This document shows positions 36,301 through 46,300 of a stretch of DNA of 64,000 bases, piece by piece. A model generated the notes under the pieces. That model ran no database searches. It was given only the letters and a program-made list of their open reading frames with translations, and was not told where the DNA came from. The stretch comes from Symbiodinium natans (taxonomy: Eukaryota > Sar > Dinophyceae > Suessiales > Symbiodiniaceae): contig CAJNDS010002539.1 in assembly GCA_905221605.1 (NCBI GenBank), positions 310,001-374,000 on the forward strand, read 5' to 3'. Positions within the stretch are counted from its first letter, which is position 1. Every line of letters starts with the position of its first letter. The translations under genes were made by a program, and so were the position numbers.

Positions 36301-37119
36301 CCTAGACCCTAGACCCTAGACCCTAGACCCTAGACCCTAGACCCTAAACCCTAAACCCTAAACCCTAAACCCTACCTTACGTAGACCAGCCCGAGGCCAC
36401 AGTGACCAACCCCGTGGATGTGCTGAAGACCCGACGCTCGGAGAGAACGCATGCATGTCGGCTAAAATTCGAGTTGGTTTAGTTTTTTTTTCTACTATTT
36501 TGCTTAAGAACCCCAAAAGAATAAACAAATATTAATCCCTAGATTACCCTTAATAAGGAGGATTGTTTTTGCATTTTTTGGGAATCTTAAGCAATTGGTA
36601 GTTTATATTTAATGGCTACCGCCAGTGCCGCCGACCCCCTCCAAGGGGGGCCAAGGCACTGTGGGCTCCGGCCGCGGATTATGTATATATATATATATAT
36701 ATAGTCTTTCGCGTGGACAAGACCATGGTGGACAAATGGCCGCGGACTCAGTGGGATACCAACTCCATGTGCGACTATCATCAGCGGCAGTGCGTGCGCC
36801 GCATGTAGGGAGCGGCTGTGCGTGCGCCGCGTCAAGTTGTATGGCCTTATAAGTCCTCTAAATGTAGGGTATCAGTACACTTAACCCAAAATCTTGAACC
36901 CCTAAACCCGAAACCCTAAAACCTAAACTTAAACCCCACCTTAGGCCAACTCCGTCGACTTTGTGGACAAGGCCAAGCCCGCGCAGTGGGAGACACCCCA
37001 GAGGCCCCCCAGGGGTCCGGGGTTTTTGGGGCTTAGGGTTTTTGGGTAGCTTCCCATTCAAGCAGGATAGCCTTCAGCTGGGGCTTGGGGCTTACTGGGT
37101 GCGCGGTCTTGGAACGCGC
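24312..37119 (+). CDS. Mitochondrial carrier (SLC25-type) gene, 17 microexons
   Basis: Exons with matching phases: 24312-24344, 25538-25588, 26500-26541, 27455-27487, 28457-28519, 29042-29090, 29658-29704, 30411-30452, 31245-31298, 32149-32165, 33433-33479, 33919-33974, 35551-35601, 35813-35852, 36403-36452, 36945-36980, 37078-37119. Joined they show the three-repeat carrier fold. Repeat 1: AGSAAGIFA, HPLSTIKTRLQVQ, HGAVAYRGVTHALGHIMKNE, GPVTFYRGLG, YFGGYETAK. Repeat 2: WVPMDVIKERLQVE, YSGSFHAFRQIVQHEGLIGL, YRAFPIHQVTWAPFNGYFMV then YEKLK. Repeat 3: CGVAAGVVAASLTNPVDVLK then TR, NSVDFVDKAKP, AYWVRGLGTR. The PxDxxK signatures mark helices 1 (with S for D), 3 and 5. Carriers move metabolites across the inner mitochondrial membrane; substrate unknown. 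Helix 6 and the N-terminus are not found. Helix 3 is about ten residues short, so one microexon may be missed. The last two joins are least certain. Confidence 0.85.
24654..24754. mobile_element. Foldback element family A in carrier intron 1
   Basis: GGGATGTTCCCTCCTATATT to GGGGGAACATCCC, with AAGGACTGTTAG in the right inner arm. Lies between exons 24312-24344 and 25538-25588. Confidence 0.7.
25765..25794 (+). repeat. GT dinucleotide microsatellite
   Basis: About fifteen GT units inside carrier intron 2. Confidence 0.9.
25878..25957. mobile_element. Foldback element family A, short copy in carrier intron 2
   Basis: GGGATCTTCCCCCTCACCAA with CAGTCCTTAATAG, then TACTGTTAGAAAAAGGGGGC at the right. 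Confidence 0.55.
26931..27040. mobile_element. Foldback element family B in carrier intron 3
   Basis: CCCAAAGAGCCCAATATTGC to GATATTGGGCTTTTTGGG, with the same inner arms and AGGGATCCT centre as 23723-23831. Confidence 0.8.
27544..27656. mobile_element. Foldback element family C in carrier intron 4
   Basis: The outer arms ACTTGAAGGTTCATGGGTAC and GTACCCATGAACCTCCAAGT pair almost perfectly; the inner arms are ACTTAGAAGTAGGGT-like and ACCCTACTT. Other copies: 29736-29851, 31465-31570, 33268-33425, about 35203-35281 and 19124-19208, and a diverged one near 7505-7615. Confidence 0.8.
29736..29851. mobile_element. Foldback element family C in carrier intron 7
   Basis: CTTGGAGGTTCCTGGGTAGT and AGCTACCCGTGAACCTCCAA form the ends; the centre holds mirrored AAGTAGGG / CCCTACTT. 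Confidence 0.8.
31465..31570. mobile_element. Foldback element family C in carrier intron 9
   Basis: ACTTGGAGGTTCTAAGTTAA at the left, AACTACCCATGAACCTCA at the right. A third right-arm fragment (CCCATGAACCTCCAAG) follows near 31633. Confidence 0.7.
33268..33425. mobile_element. Foldback element family C interrupted by telomere-type repeats
   Basis: ACTTGGAGGTTCATGTGTAC to GTACCCATGGGCCTCCAAG. Between the arms sit two TTTAGGG units and a duplicated GGGTCACTATGG. The element ends only a few bases before the splice acceptor of exon 33433-33479. Confidence 0.7.
36216..36376 (+). repeat. CCCTAAA array with internal CCCTAGA variants
   Basis: About 20 heptamers in carrier intron 14, including six consecutive CCCTAGA units. 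The variant block suggests local unit amplification. Confidence 0.95.
36492..36601. mobile_element. Foldback element family E, copy 2
   Basis: CTACTATTTTGCTTAAGAAC and AATCTTAAGCAATTGGTAG arms match those at 6843-6950. Lies in the carrier intron after exon 36403-36452. Confidence 0.75.
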
Positions 37120-37140
37120 GTGAACCCGCAGCCCATTTAA

Positions 37141-40100
37141 AGCCCCAAACCTCACAGTCCTCGAGAGGCCTCGAAACTATGCGGGGTAGAGGCGCCGGAC
37201 GCAGAATACGCGGACTTGGAGCAGACGTGGCGAGCGGAACAAACAAACGAAGGGAAGCCGGGCCGAGCGCTAGCCGCAGAGAACACGCTGGATGTGCGTG
37301 AACTGGTGAAAGAAGCACGGAAAGCGCCGCAGGGCGGCGCAGAGGCAGAGGATGCCGTTGCAGAGGAAGCGCTGGAGCGCGAACCGACTGTACGCACGCG
37401 TGGCATCCGTGCCACCGTGCGTGCTGTCCACGAGTGGGTGACGGAGTTGCGCACTCGCGTCGATGAGAAGGGCAGACCTATCTGCAACAGAGCGCAGCAC
37501 GCTTTCATTGAGCGGGTGGCGCGTCGAGTTGTGGAAGAGATGCAAACAGGCGAGGCACAGGGTGGCGCGCGTTCGGGCCTGCCGGACGCCATGCGCTGGG
37601 TGCTGCATGGCGGGCCTGGCACCGGCAAAACACACGCGGTCAAACTTCTGCGCAAGGAGCTATTCGAAGACATCCTGGGCTGGAGCCAAGGCCTGCAGTT
37701 TCAGTTTGCGGCGCTGCAGGCGGTAACAGCCGAGATGGTCGATGGGGACACGCTGCACCATGCCTTCGGGTTGAGCTGGGGCCAGAACGCCGCAGACACG
37801 ACGCCGGTAACGAAAGGACTGCAGCAAGCGCAGCGCATGCTCCAGCTGCGCTGGCTTATAATAGACGAAATAAGCATGGTGAGTGTGGAACTCCTGGCAA
37901 AGCTAGAGCAGGCGTGTCGGCGGGTGATCCGGAATGGCAGCCCGTTCAAGCGCGATGCAGCCAACGTCGACAAGCCCTTCGGAGGCTTGAACGTTCTTGT
38001 CGTCGGGGATTTGTGGCAGCTGGAGCCTCCCAAAGGGCATTTCATCGCCGATTTGCCGCACGAGTGGCTGGGCAGTGCAGGCGCCCGGCAGCGGCCCCTC
38101 CTGGCGCAGGGGCAGGAGTTGATGTGGGGGCCGCCGGAGCTGGCTTTCCAGGGTTGCACGGAGCTGGAGGAATGCGAGCGCACCAAAGATGAATGGCTCA
38201 AAGAGTTGCAGGACGAATTCCGCTTCGGTCAGCTCAGTGCCGACAACCATGCTGTCTTGCACGGAAGACCGACGCGCGTGCCAGGCAGCTGGCTGCGCGG
38301 GCGAGCCGGGTGCGGACAAGCAAAGTGTCAATGCCTCGGCGCGCAGCAAGTAACGCCGGAGACCATCCTAGCACAGAAATGCGCAAGGTGCTGCGCCGAG
38401 CGTGCTTCGCGCCGATTAGTAGCCGAATCGTCGCACGATCCCAGATTCTTGGGTCGCTTCGTCCTCGCGCCCTCCATCTTCGCCACGAACGTACGGAAAT
38501 GCCACACGAACAAAATCCGCGCCGAGGCTTTCGCGCGTCGCACGAAACGGCATTTGCACTACGTCGTGGCCCAGGATTGCGCTTGTGCGGCCGTCGTGCG
38601 CGAGAAACCGGACCTGGCCGAGCAGAAACTGCTCTGGCTGCAACGCCACGACCGGGAGTGCGGCGAGCTGTGTGGCATGCTGCCGCTGTGCGACGGCATG
38701 CCGGTGCTTTTGACGGACCACCTCAACCGCGCGCGCGGGCTCCTGAAAGGACGGCGGGGCTTCGTCACGGGTTGGCGCCACGCTACTGATGGCGCTGAAC
38801 CGGCGGGGCCCGGCTGCACGGTCTGGAACCAGCTGCCCGAAGTAGTTTACGTGCGCTTCCCTGGCGCGAAGTGGCGCATTACTGGGCTGGCCACGGGCGT
38901 GTATCCCGTTGTGCCAAAGCGTGCGACGTGGCATCTGGATGCCGGCCGAAAATCGCCGGTGCTGGCAGTCCGTCGACGGCAACTTCCCCTAATACCAGCT
39001 TTCGCTATGACGGCGCATCAGGCGCAAGGACAGACGCTGGAGGAGGGCATCGTCGCAGATCTGTGTTATGGCGCGTACAGCAACGTCTTGGCCGCCTACG
39101 TTGCCTTGACGCGGGTCACGAGCCGGGAAGGCGTTCTCATTCTGCGGCCCTTCGATGCGGCTCCATTCCAGCAAGGCGACACCAGCTTCCGAGCGTTGCT
39201 GATGCAGCACTTGCGCACGCATGACGTCAACTGGGATGCCATCGTGCAGAGGTACGTGCGTGTCAAGACCTGCAGCGAGTGCCGAACAGAGCGGCTGAAG
39301 TCAGCGTTTACGCAGGGACAATGGAAGCAGCCGGACGGAGCAGCAATCTGCAAAGAGTGCACAAAGTCCTACCGCGAACGCGGCACGCCGTATCGCTGTA
39401 AGCGCTGCAAGCGATGGCAAGCCCCAGAGGCGTTTCCGGGCAAAATCAGCAATTATTTGATCTGGCAAAGCACTTGCCTCATGTGCCTGGAGAAGCGGCA
39501 ATGTGGAGCTTGTGCGCACTGGTTTCCGCAGGCGGCCTTCACGCCCAATGGCTGGCGCCAGAAGCGGGACCGGACATGTAACGTCTGCCGCCAGAAGTTG
39601 CAGTGCCGGGACATTGGCCTCCGTGCGCGTCGCAGGCTGCACAACCGACAAGAGACAGTGCGTGCTGCAGACCGCAGCAGGAAACGGCAGCAAATCCTAC
39701 AGGAGGTGCGGGCCGAAATCGAGAAACGGCAAAAGCAAGGCAGCAGCACCGGCGCACGGTGCCGAGCCCAGGTGCCGGCAGCAACAAAAGACGGGTGTCG
39801 GGCGTGCGCGGCGTGCGGCGTGGGCACGAACAGCGAAACGGGGGCACCGAGAGAGCTGGCACCGGGCGGCGGCCTGCACAACCGCAGAGCAAGTCCCGCC
39901 TGCGATCCCGCGCACGCTCGCTGCTTCGCCTGCACGAAAGCCGTTGCGACGGAGGTCCAAGACGGCCGTGTATGCGTCTCGTACGAGTGCCCACAGTGCA
40001 AGGCAAAGGTTGAGTCAACCACGCGAGACGGACGCATCAACAATCGACGGCAGTGCGGACACAGGTTTACGGTCGCCGCGGGCCAGGTCGTCGCGACCCG

Positions 40101-40389
40101 GTCGGCGACCATACGCTACTCGTATGAGTGCCCACAGTGCAAGGCAAAGGTTGAGTCAACCACGCGAGACGGACGCATCGACAATCGACGGAACTGCGGC
40201 CACATGTTCACTGTCGCCGCAGGCGAAGTTGTCGCGGCGCAGTCGGCAACTGCACGCTATTCGTATGCCTGCCCACAGTGCAAGGCAAAGGTTAAGTCAA
40301 CCACGCGAGACGGACGCATCGACAATCGACGGAAATGCGGACACCAGTTCAGGGTTGCTGCAGGCAAAGTCGCCGCGACCGGGCCCTAA
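37141..40389 (+). CDS. PIF1-like DNA helicase with zinc-binding C-terminus, 5' end undefined
   Basis: The frame is open from a stop at 37138-37140 to TAA 40387-40389. Counting from codon 37216, superfamily 1 helicase motifs are in order: Walker A GGPGTGKTH (K138), Walker B IIDEIS (D217-E218), motif III VVGDLWQLEP (Q268), motif V AMTAHQAQGQT (near 600), motif VI YVALTRV (R633). A Cys-rich region follows (CSECRTE, CKECTKS, CKRCKRW, CLMCLEK, CGACAHW, CNVCRQK), then three 47-residue repeats with CPQC and CGH at 39982-40389. It would unwind DNA using ATP. The first in-frame ATG (37540) lies only about 30 codons before Walker A, so the true start is probably an exon boundary (AG at 37156-37157) or the 5' end was lost. 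PIF1-type helicases are carried by Helitrons, but no Rep domain is visible here. It begins 22 nt after a carrier exon, so it may be an insertion. Confidence 0.85.
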   Translation, partial: SPKPHSPREASKLCGVEAPDAEYADLEQTWRAEQTNEGKPGRALAAENTLDVRELVKEARKAPQGGAEAEDAVAEEALEREPTVRTRGIRATVRAVHEWVTELRTRVDEKGRPICNRAQHAFIERVARRVVEEMQTGEAQGGARSGLPDAMRWVLHGGPGTGKTHAVKLLRKELFEDILGWSQGLQFQFAALQAVTAEMVDGDTLHHAFGLSWGQNAADTTPVTKGLQQAQRMLQLRWLIIDEISMVSVELLAKLEQACRRVIRNGSPFKRDAANVDKPFGGLNVLVVGDLWQLEPPKGHFIADLPHEWLGSAGARQRPLLAQGQELMWGPPELAFQGCTELEECERTKDEWLKELQDEFRFGQLSADNHAVLHGRPTRVPGSWLRGRAGCGQAKCQCLGAQQVTPETILAQKCARCCAERASRRLVAESSHDPRFLGRFVLAPSIFATNVRKCHTNKIRAEAFARRTKRHLHYVVAQDCACAAVVREKPDLAEQKLLWLQRHDRECGELCGMLPLCDGMPVLLTDHLNRARGLLKGRRGFVTGWRHATDGAEPAGPGCTVWNQLPEVVYVRFPGAKWRITGLATGVYPVVPKRATWHLDAGRKSPVLAVRRRQLPLIPAFAMTAHQAQGQTLEEGIVADLCYGAYSNVLAAYVALTRVTSREGVLILRPFDAAPFQQGDTSFRALLMQHLRTHDVNWDAIVQRYVRVKTCSECRTERLKSAFTQGQWKQPDGAAICKECTKSYRERGTPYRCKRCKRWQAPEAFPGKISNYLIWQSTCLMCLEKRQCGACAHWFPQAAFTPNGWRQKRDRTCNVCRQKLQCRDIGLRARRRLHNRQETVRAADRSRKRQQILQEVRAEIEKRQKQGSSTGARCRAQVPAATKDGCRACAACGVGTNSETGAPRELAPGGGLHNRRASPACDPAHARCFACTKAVATEVQDGRVCVSYECPQCKAKVESTTRDGRINNRRQCGHRFTVAAGQVVATRSATIRYSYECPQCKAKVESTTRDGRIDNRRNCGHMFTVAAGEVVAAQSATARYSYACPQCKAKVKSTTRDGRIDNRRKCGHQFRVAAGKVAATGP
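39982..40389 (+). repeat. 141-bp in-frame tandem repeat, three units
   Basis: TGCCCACAGTGCAAGGCAAA begins at 39988, 40129 and 40270, exactly 141 bp (47 codons) apart. Each unit encodes CPQCKAKVxSTTRDGRIxNRR followed by a CGH, a likely zinc-binding module. Near-identity at the DNA level indicates recent duplication. Confidence 0.95.
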
Positions 40390-40399
40390 GGATACCGCA

Positions 40400-43300
40400 A
40401 GTTATAGGGGAGGGGGCGGACGGAGCGGGCAGGGTCTATATAGGGGCCTGGAGCGACGGGAGCCAATGGGGCCATAGGTCCATGAGGGGCATGGGCGGCG
40501 GGGCAGGGTGCGTGAGGGGTAAGGGGTAGGGAGCTGGGTCCATGAGGGGTAGGTCAAGGGGATGGAGAGGGGGCGGGCGGAGCGGGCGGAGGGGGCGGGC
40601 ATGCACTGGGGCCTTTTAAAGTCAGCTGAGAAGCCACATGCGAGTGAGGGATGGGGAGGGCGCAGGTGGGGGTGGAGTGTGGGAGTGGGGTGAAAAGGGG
40701 AGTGAAAGTAAGGGAGGGCGAGGAAGGATGGGGAAGTGAGAGAATGGAAAAGTGGGGGAGTGAGGGAGCGAGGAAGCGAGGGGGGGTTGGGGGTGGGGGT
40801 GGATATATAGGACCAGCATTGGCAGCCACGCAGGTCGAGGGATGAAGAATGGGACCAGGAGCCATGGGTCCATGAGAAGCATGGCGGGCTGCGTGGGGGG
40901 CTTGGGCAGGGGAGTATGCGGAGCGGGAAGGGCGGATGGGCGGGGGCGGGGTGCGTGGGTGGTGGGGATAGGGCAAGCGGGCCAAGCGGCGGAGGTCGAG
41001 GGGATGGAGAGTGGGAGCATGCGCCAAGGGGGGAGGAGGCGGAGCTGGAAGGGCGGGCATGGGGCCAGGAGCCATAGGTCCAGTGAAAGGGCGGGGTGCG
41101 TGGGGGGTTTGGGTGGGGGTTGGGGTTGGGGGTTGGTGGCAGGGTGCGTACGGTATGGGGGTTGGGGGTTGGGGTGGAGCAGGGGCCATTTTTGTAGGGG
41201 CGGATAAGCCACCTGCTTGGGCTGGGGAGCCATGGGGCCAGGAGCCATGGGTCCATGAGGGGCATGGGCGGGGGGGCAGGGTGCGTGAGGGGTAAGGGGG
41301 AGGGAGCTGGGTCCATGAGGGGTAGATCAAGGGGATGGAGAGTGGGAGCATGAGCCAGAGTGGAGTAGGCGGAGCTGGAAGGGCGGAGGGCGGAGCCCTT
41401 AAAGTCAGCTGAGAAGCCACATCCATCACCCGGGGCCAGGAGCCATGAGTCCAGTGGGGGGCGGGGTGCGTGGCGGTGGGGGTGGGGGTTGGAAGTGTGG
41501 GTGCGTGGGGGTGGGGGTGGGGGTTGGAAGTTGGGGGTGGCAGGGTGCGTGCGGGGTGGGGGTGGGGGTTGGGGGTGGGGGGTGGAGCAGGGGCCATTTT
41601 TCGGACCAGCATTGGCAGCCATGCAGGTCGAGGGATGAAGAATGGGACCAGGAGTCATGGGTATGAGAAGCATGGCGGGGTGCGTGGGGGGCTTGGGCAA
41701 GGCGGGGAGTATGCTAGGACCAGCAGCCATGCAGGTCGAGGGATGAAGAATGGGACCAGGAGCCAAGGGGGAGTAGGCGGAGCTGGAGGGGCGGAGGGCG
41801 GAGTGGGCAGCGAGCGGAGGGGGCGGGCATGCGCTGGGGCCCTTTAAAGTCAGCTGAGAAGCCACATCCATGGGCCGTGGACCATGAGCCACTGGGGCCA
41901 GGAGCCATGGGTCCAGTGGGGGGCGGGGTGCGTGGGGCGGTGGGGGTGGGTGGGGGTTGGGGGTCGGGGTGGAGCCCTGGGGCCAGGAGCCATGGGTGCA
42001 TGACAAGCGGGGTGGGGGGGGTTGGGGGTGAGGGGCCATTTTTCGGACCAGCATTGGCAGCCATGCAGGTCGAGGGATGAAGAATGGGACCAGGAGCCAT
42101 GGGTCCATGAGAAGCATGGCGGGGTGCGTGGGGGGCTTGGGCAAGGGAGGGAAGGGTAGAGGTGGTGGGGGTAGGGGCGGAGAAGCCACCTTAGAAAACA
42201 CCATAATGAATGGGGAGCCATGGGGCCAGGAGCCATGGGTCCATGAGGGGCATGGGTGCGTGAGGGGTAAGGGGTAGGGAGCTGGGTCCATGAGGGGTAG
42301 AGCTGGAAGGGCGGAGGGCGGAGCGGGCGGAGGGCCCGGGCATGCACTGGGGCCCTTTAAAGTCAGCTGAAAAGCCACGGGCCAGGAGCCATGGGTTCAG
42401 TGGGGGGTTGGGGGTCGGGGTGGAGCCCTGGGGCCAGGAGCCATGGGTCCATGACAAGCGGGGTGGGGGGGGTTGGGGGTGAGGGGCCATTTTTCGGACC
42501 AGCATTGGCAGCCATGCAGGTCGAGGGATGAAGAATGGGACCAGGAGCCATGGGTCCATGAGAAGCATGGCGGGGTGCGTGGGGGGCTTGGGCAAGGGAG
42601 GGAGTATGCGGAGCGGGAAGGGTAGAGGTGGTGGGGGTAGGGGCGGAGAAGCCACCTTAGAAAACACCATAATGACTGGGGAGCCATGGGGCCAGGAGCC
42701 ATGGGTCCATGAGGGGCATGGGTGCGTGAGGGGTAAGGGGTAGGGAGCTGGGTCCATGAGGGGTAGGTCAAGGGGATGGAGAGTGGGAGCATGGGCCAGA
42801 GAGGAGTAGGCGGAGCTGGAAGGGCGGAGGGCGGAGCGGGCGGAGGGCCCGGGCATGCACTGGGGCCCTTTAAAGTCAGCTGAAAAGCCACGGGCCAGGA
42901 GCCATGGGTTCAGTGGGGGGCGGCGTGCGTGGGGGGTGGGGGTAGGGGTTGGAAGTGTTGGGGGTTGGGGGTGGCAGGATGCGTACGGTATGGGGGTGGG
43001 GGTTGGGGGTTGGGGTGGAGCAGGGGCCATATATAGGACCAGCGTTGGCAGCCATGCAGGTCGAGGGATGAAGAATGTGACCAACACCAATGGGGCCAGG
43101 AGCCATGGGTCCAGTCACAGGGGGGCAGGGTGCATGGGTGGTGGGGGTGGGGGTTGGAAGTGTGGAAAGGGTGGGGTGTTGGGGGTGGGGAAAGGAGAGT
43201 GAGTAGGCGGAGCTGGAAGGGCGGAGGGCGGAGCAGGCAAACCAGGCGGAGGGCCCGGGCATGCACTGGGGTCTTTAAAGTCAGCTGAGAAGCACATCCA

Positions 43301-46300
43301 TGGGCCGTGGACCATGAGCCAATGGGGCCAGGAGCCATGGGTTCAGTGGGGGGCGGGGTGCGTGGGGGGTGGGGGTAGGGGTTGGAAGTGTGGGTGGGTG
43401 GGGGTGGGGGTTGGGGGTTGGGGGGTGGCAGGGAGGGGGGTGGGGGCCGGGCATTGACTGGGACCCTTTAAAGTCAGCTGGGAAGCCAGGGCCGTGGACC
43501 ATGAGCCAATGGGGCCAGGAGCCATGGGTTCAGTGGGGGGGCGGGGTGCGTGGGTGGGGGGTTGGGGTTGGGGGTGGCAGGGAGGGGGGTGGGGGTGGGG
43601 GGGGTGGGGGGGGGTGGGGGGGTGGCCCTTTAAAGTCAGCTGGGAAGCCACACCCAGGCCGTGGACCATGAGCCAAAGGGGCCAAGCCATGGGTTCAGTG
43701 GGGGGCGGGGTGCGTGGGGGTGGGGGTAGGGGTTGGAAGTGTGGGTGGGTGGGGGTGGGGGTTGGGGGTTGGGCGTGGCAGGGTGCGACGGTATGGGGGT
43801 GGGGGTTGGGGGTTGGGGTGGAGCAGGGGCCATACAAAGGACCAGCATTGGCAGCCATGCAGGTCGAGGGATGAGACTGGGAGCATGGGCCAGAGGGGGG
43901 TAGGCGGAGCTGGAGGGCGGAGCGGGCGGAGGGCCCGGGCTTGCGCTGGGGCCCTTTAAGTCAGCTGAGAAGCCACACCCATGGGCCGTGGACCATGAGC
44001 CAATGGGGCCAGGAGCCATGGGTTCAGTGGGGGCGGGCCCATGACAAGCACAGGCGGCGGGGCAGGGGGTTGGGCGTGGCAGGGTGCGTATGGATGGGGG
44101 TGGGGGTTGGGGGGAGCAGGGGCCATATATAGGACCAGCATTGGCAGCCATGCAGGTCGAGGGATGAGAGTGGGAGCATGGGCCAGAGGGGGGTAGGCGG
44201 AGCTGGGAAGGGCGGAGGGCGGAGCGGGCGGAGGGCCCGGGCTTGCACTGGGGCCTAAAGTCATGGGGTTAAAGTCAGCTGAGAAGCCACACCCATGGGC
44301 CGTGGACCATGAGCCAATGGGGCCAGGAGCCATGGGTTCAGTGGGGGGCGGGCCCATGACAAGCACAGGCGGCGGGGCAGGGTGCGCGCGGAGTGGGGTG
44401 GGGGTTGCGGGTGGGCGTGGAGCATGGCGGGGTGCGTGGGGGGCTTGGGCAAGGGGAATGTATGCGGAGCGGGAAGGGCGGATGGGCGGGGAGCGGGTGC
44501 GTGGGTGGTGGGGGTCGGGGCGGAGGGGAGACATGGGGCCAGGAGCCATGGGTCCATGGCCCTGCAGGTCGAGGGATGAAGAATGGGTGCGTGAGGGGTA
44601 AGGGGTAGGGAGCTGGGTCCATGAGGGGTAGGTCAAGGGGATGGAGAGTGGGAGCATGGGCCAGAGGAGAGTGGGCGGAGCTGGAAGGGCGGAGGGCGGA
44701 GCGGGCGGAGGGCCCGGGCATGCACTGGGGCCCTTTAAAGTCAGCTGAAAAGCCACGGGCCAGGAGCCATGGGTTCAGTGGGGGGCGGGGTGCGTGGGGG
44801 GTGGGGGTAGGGGTTGGAAGTGTGGGTGGGTGGGGGTGGGGGTTGGGGGTTGGGGGTGGCACGGTATGGGGGTGGGGGTTGGGGGTTGGGGTGGAGCAGG
44901 GGCCATACATAGGACCAGCGTTGGCAGCCATGCAGGTCGAGTAATGAAGAATGTGACCAACACCAATGGGGCCAGGAGCCATGGGTCCAGTGGGGGGGCG
45001 GGGTGCGTGGGTGGTGGGGGTGGGGGTTGGAAGTGTGGAAAGGGTGGGGTGTTGGGGGTGGGCATGACGCCAGGAGCAAGGGGCCCATGACAAGCACGGG
45101 CGGCGGGGCAGGGTGCGTGCGGGGTGGGGGTGGGGGTTGCGGGTGGGGGTGGAGCAGCTCAAGGGATGAAGAATAGGACCAGGAGCCATGGGTCATGAAA
45201 AGCATGGCGGGATGCGTGGGGGGCTTGGGCAAGGGGAATGTATGCGGAGCGGGAAGGGCGGATGGGCGGGGAGCGGGTGCGTGGGTGGTGGGGGTAAGGG
45301 CGGAGGGGAGCCGTGGGGCCAGGGGCATGGGCGGCGGGGCAGGGTGCGTGAGGGGTGTGAGGGGTAAGGGGTAGGGAGCTGGGTCCATGAGGGGTAGGTC
45401 AAGGGGATGGAGAGTGGGAGCATGGGCCAGAGGAGAGTGGGCGGAGCTGGAAGGGCGGAGGGCGGAGCGGGCGGAGGGCCCGGGCATGCACTGGCGCCCT
45501 TTAAAGTCAGCTGAAACGCCACGGGCCAGGAGCCATGGGTTCAGTGGGTGGGGGGTGGGGAAGGGGTTGGAAGTGTGGGTGGGTGGGGGTGGGGGTTGGG
45601 GGTTGGGGGTGGCAGGATGCGTACGGTATGGGGGTGGGGGTTGGGGGTTGGGGTGGAGCAGGGGCCATATTAGGACCAGCGTTGGCAGCCATGCAGGTCG
45701 AGGGATGAAGAATGTGACCAACACCAATGGGGCCAGGAGCCATGGGTCCAGTGGGGGGGCGGGGTGCGTGGGTGGTGGGGGTGGGGGTTGGAAGTGTGGA
45801 AAGGGTGGGGTGTTGGGGGTGGGGGTTGGGGGTGGGGGTGGAGCCATGACGCCAGGAGCAAGGGGCCCATGACAAGCACGGGCGGCGGGGCAGGGTGCGT
45901 GCGGGGTGGGGGTGGGGGTTGCGGGTGGGGGTGGAGCAGCTCAAGGGATGAAGAATAGGACGGGCGGAGCGGGCGGAGGGCCCGGGCATGCGCTGGGCCC
46001 TTTAAAGTCAGCTGAGAAGCCACACCCATGGGCCGTGGACCATGAGCCAATGGGGCCAGGAGCCATGGGTTCTGGGCGTGGCAGGGTGCGTACGGTGTGG
46101 CCCTGCGCCATATATAGGACCAGCATTGGCAGCCATGCAGGTCGAGGGATGAGAGTGGGAGCATGGGCCAGGCGGAGCTGGAAGGGCGGAGGGCGGAGCG
46201 GGCGGAGGGCCCGGGCTTGCACTGGGGCCCGTTAAAGTCAGCTGAGAAGCCACACCCGAGCCAATGGGGCCAGGAGCCATGGGTTCAGTGGGGGGCGGGC

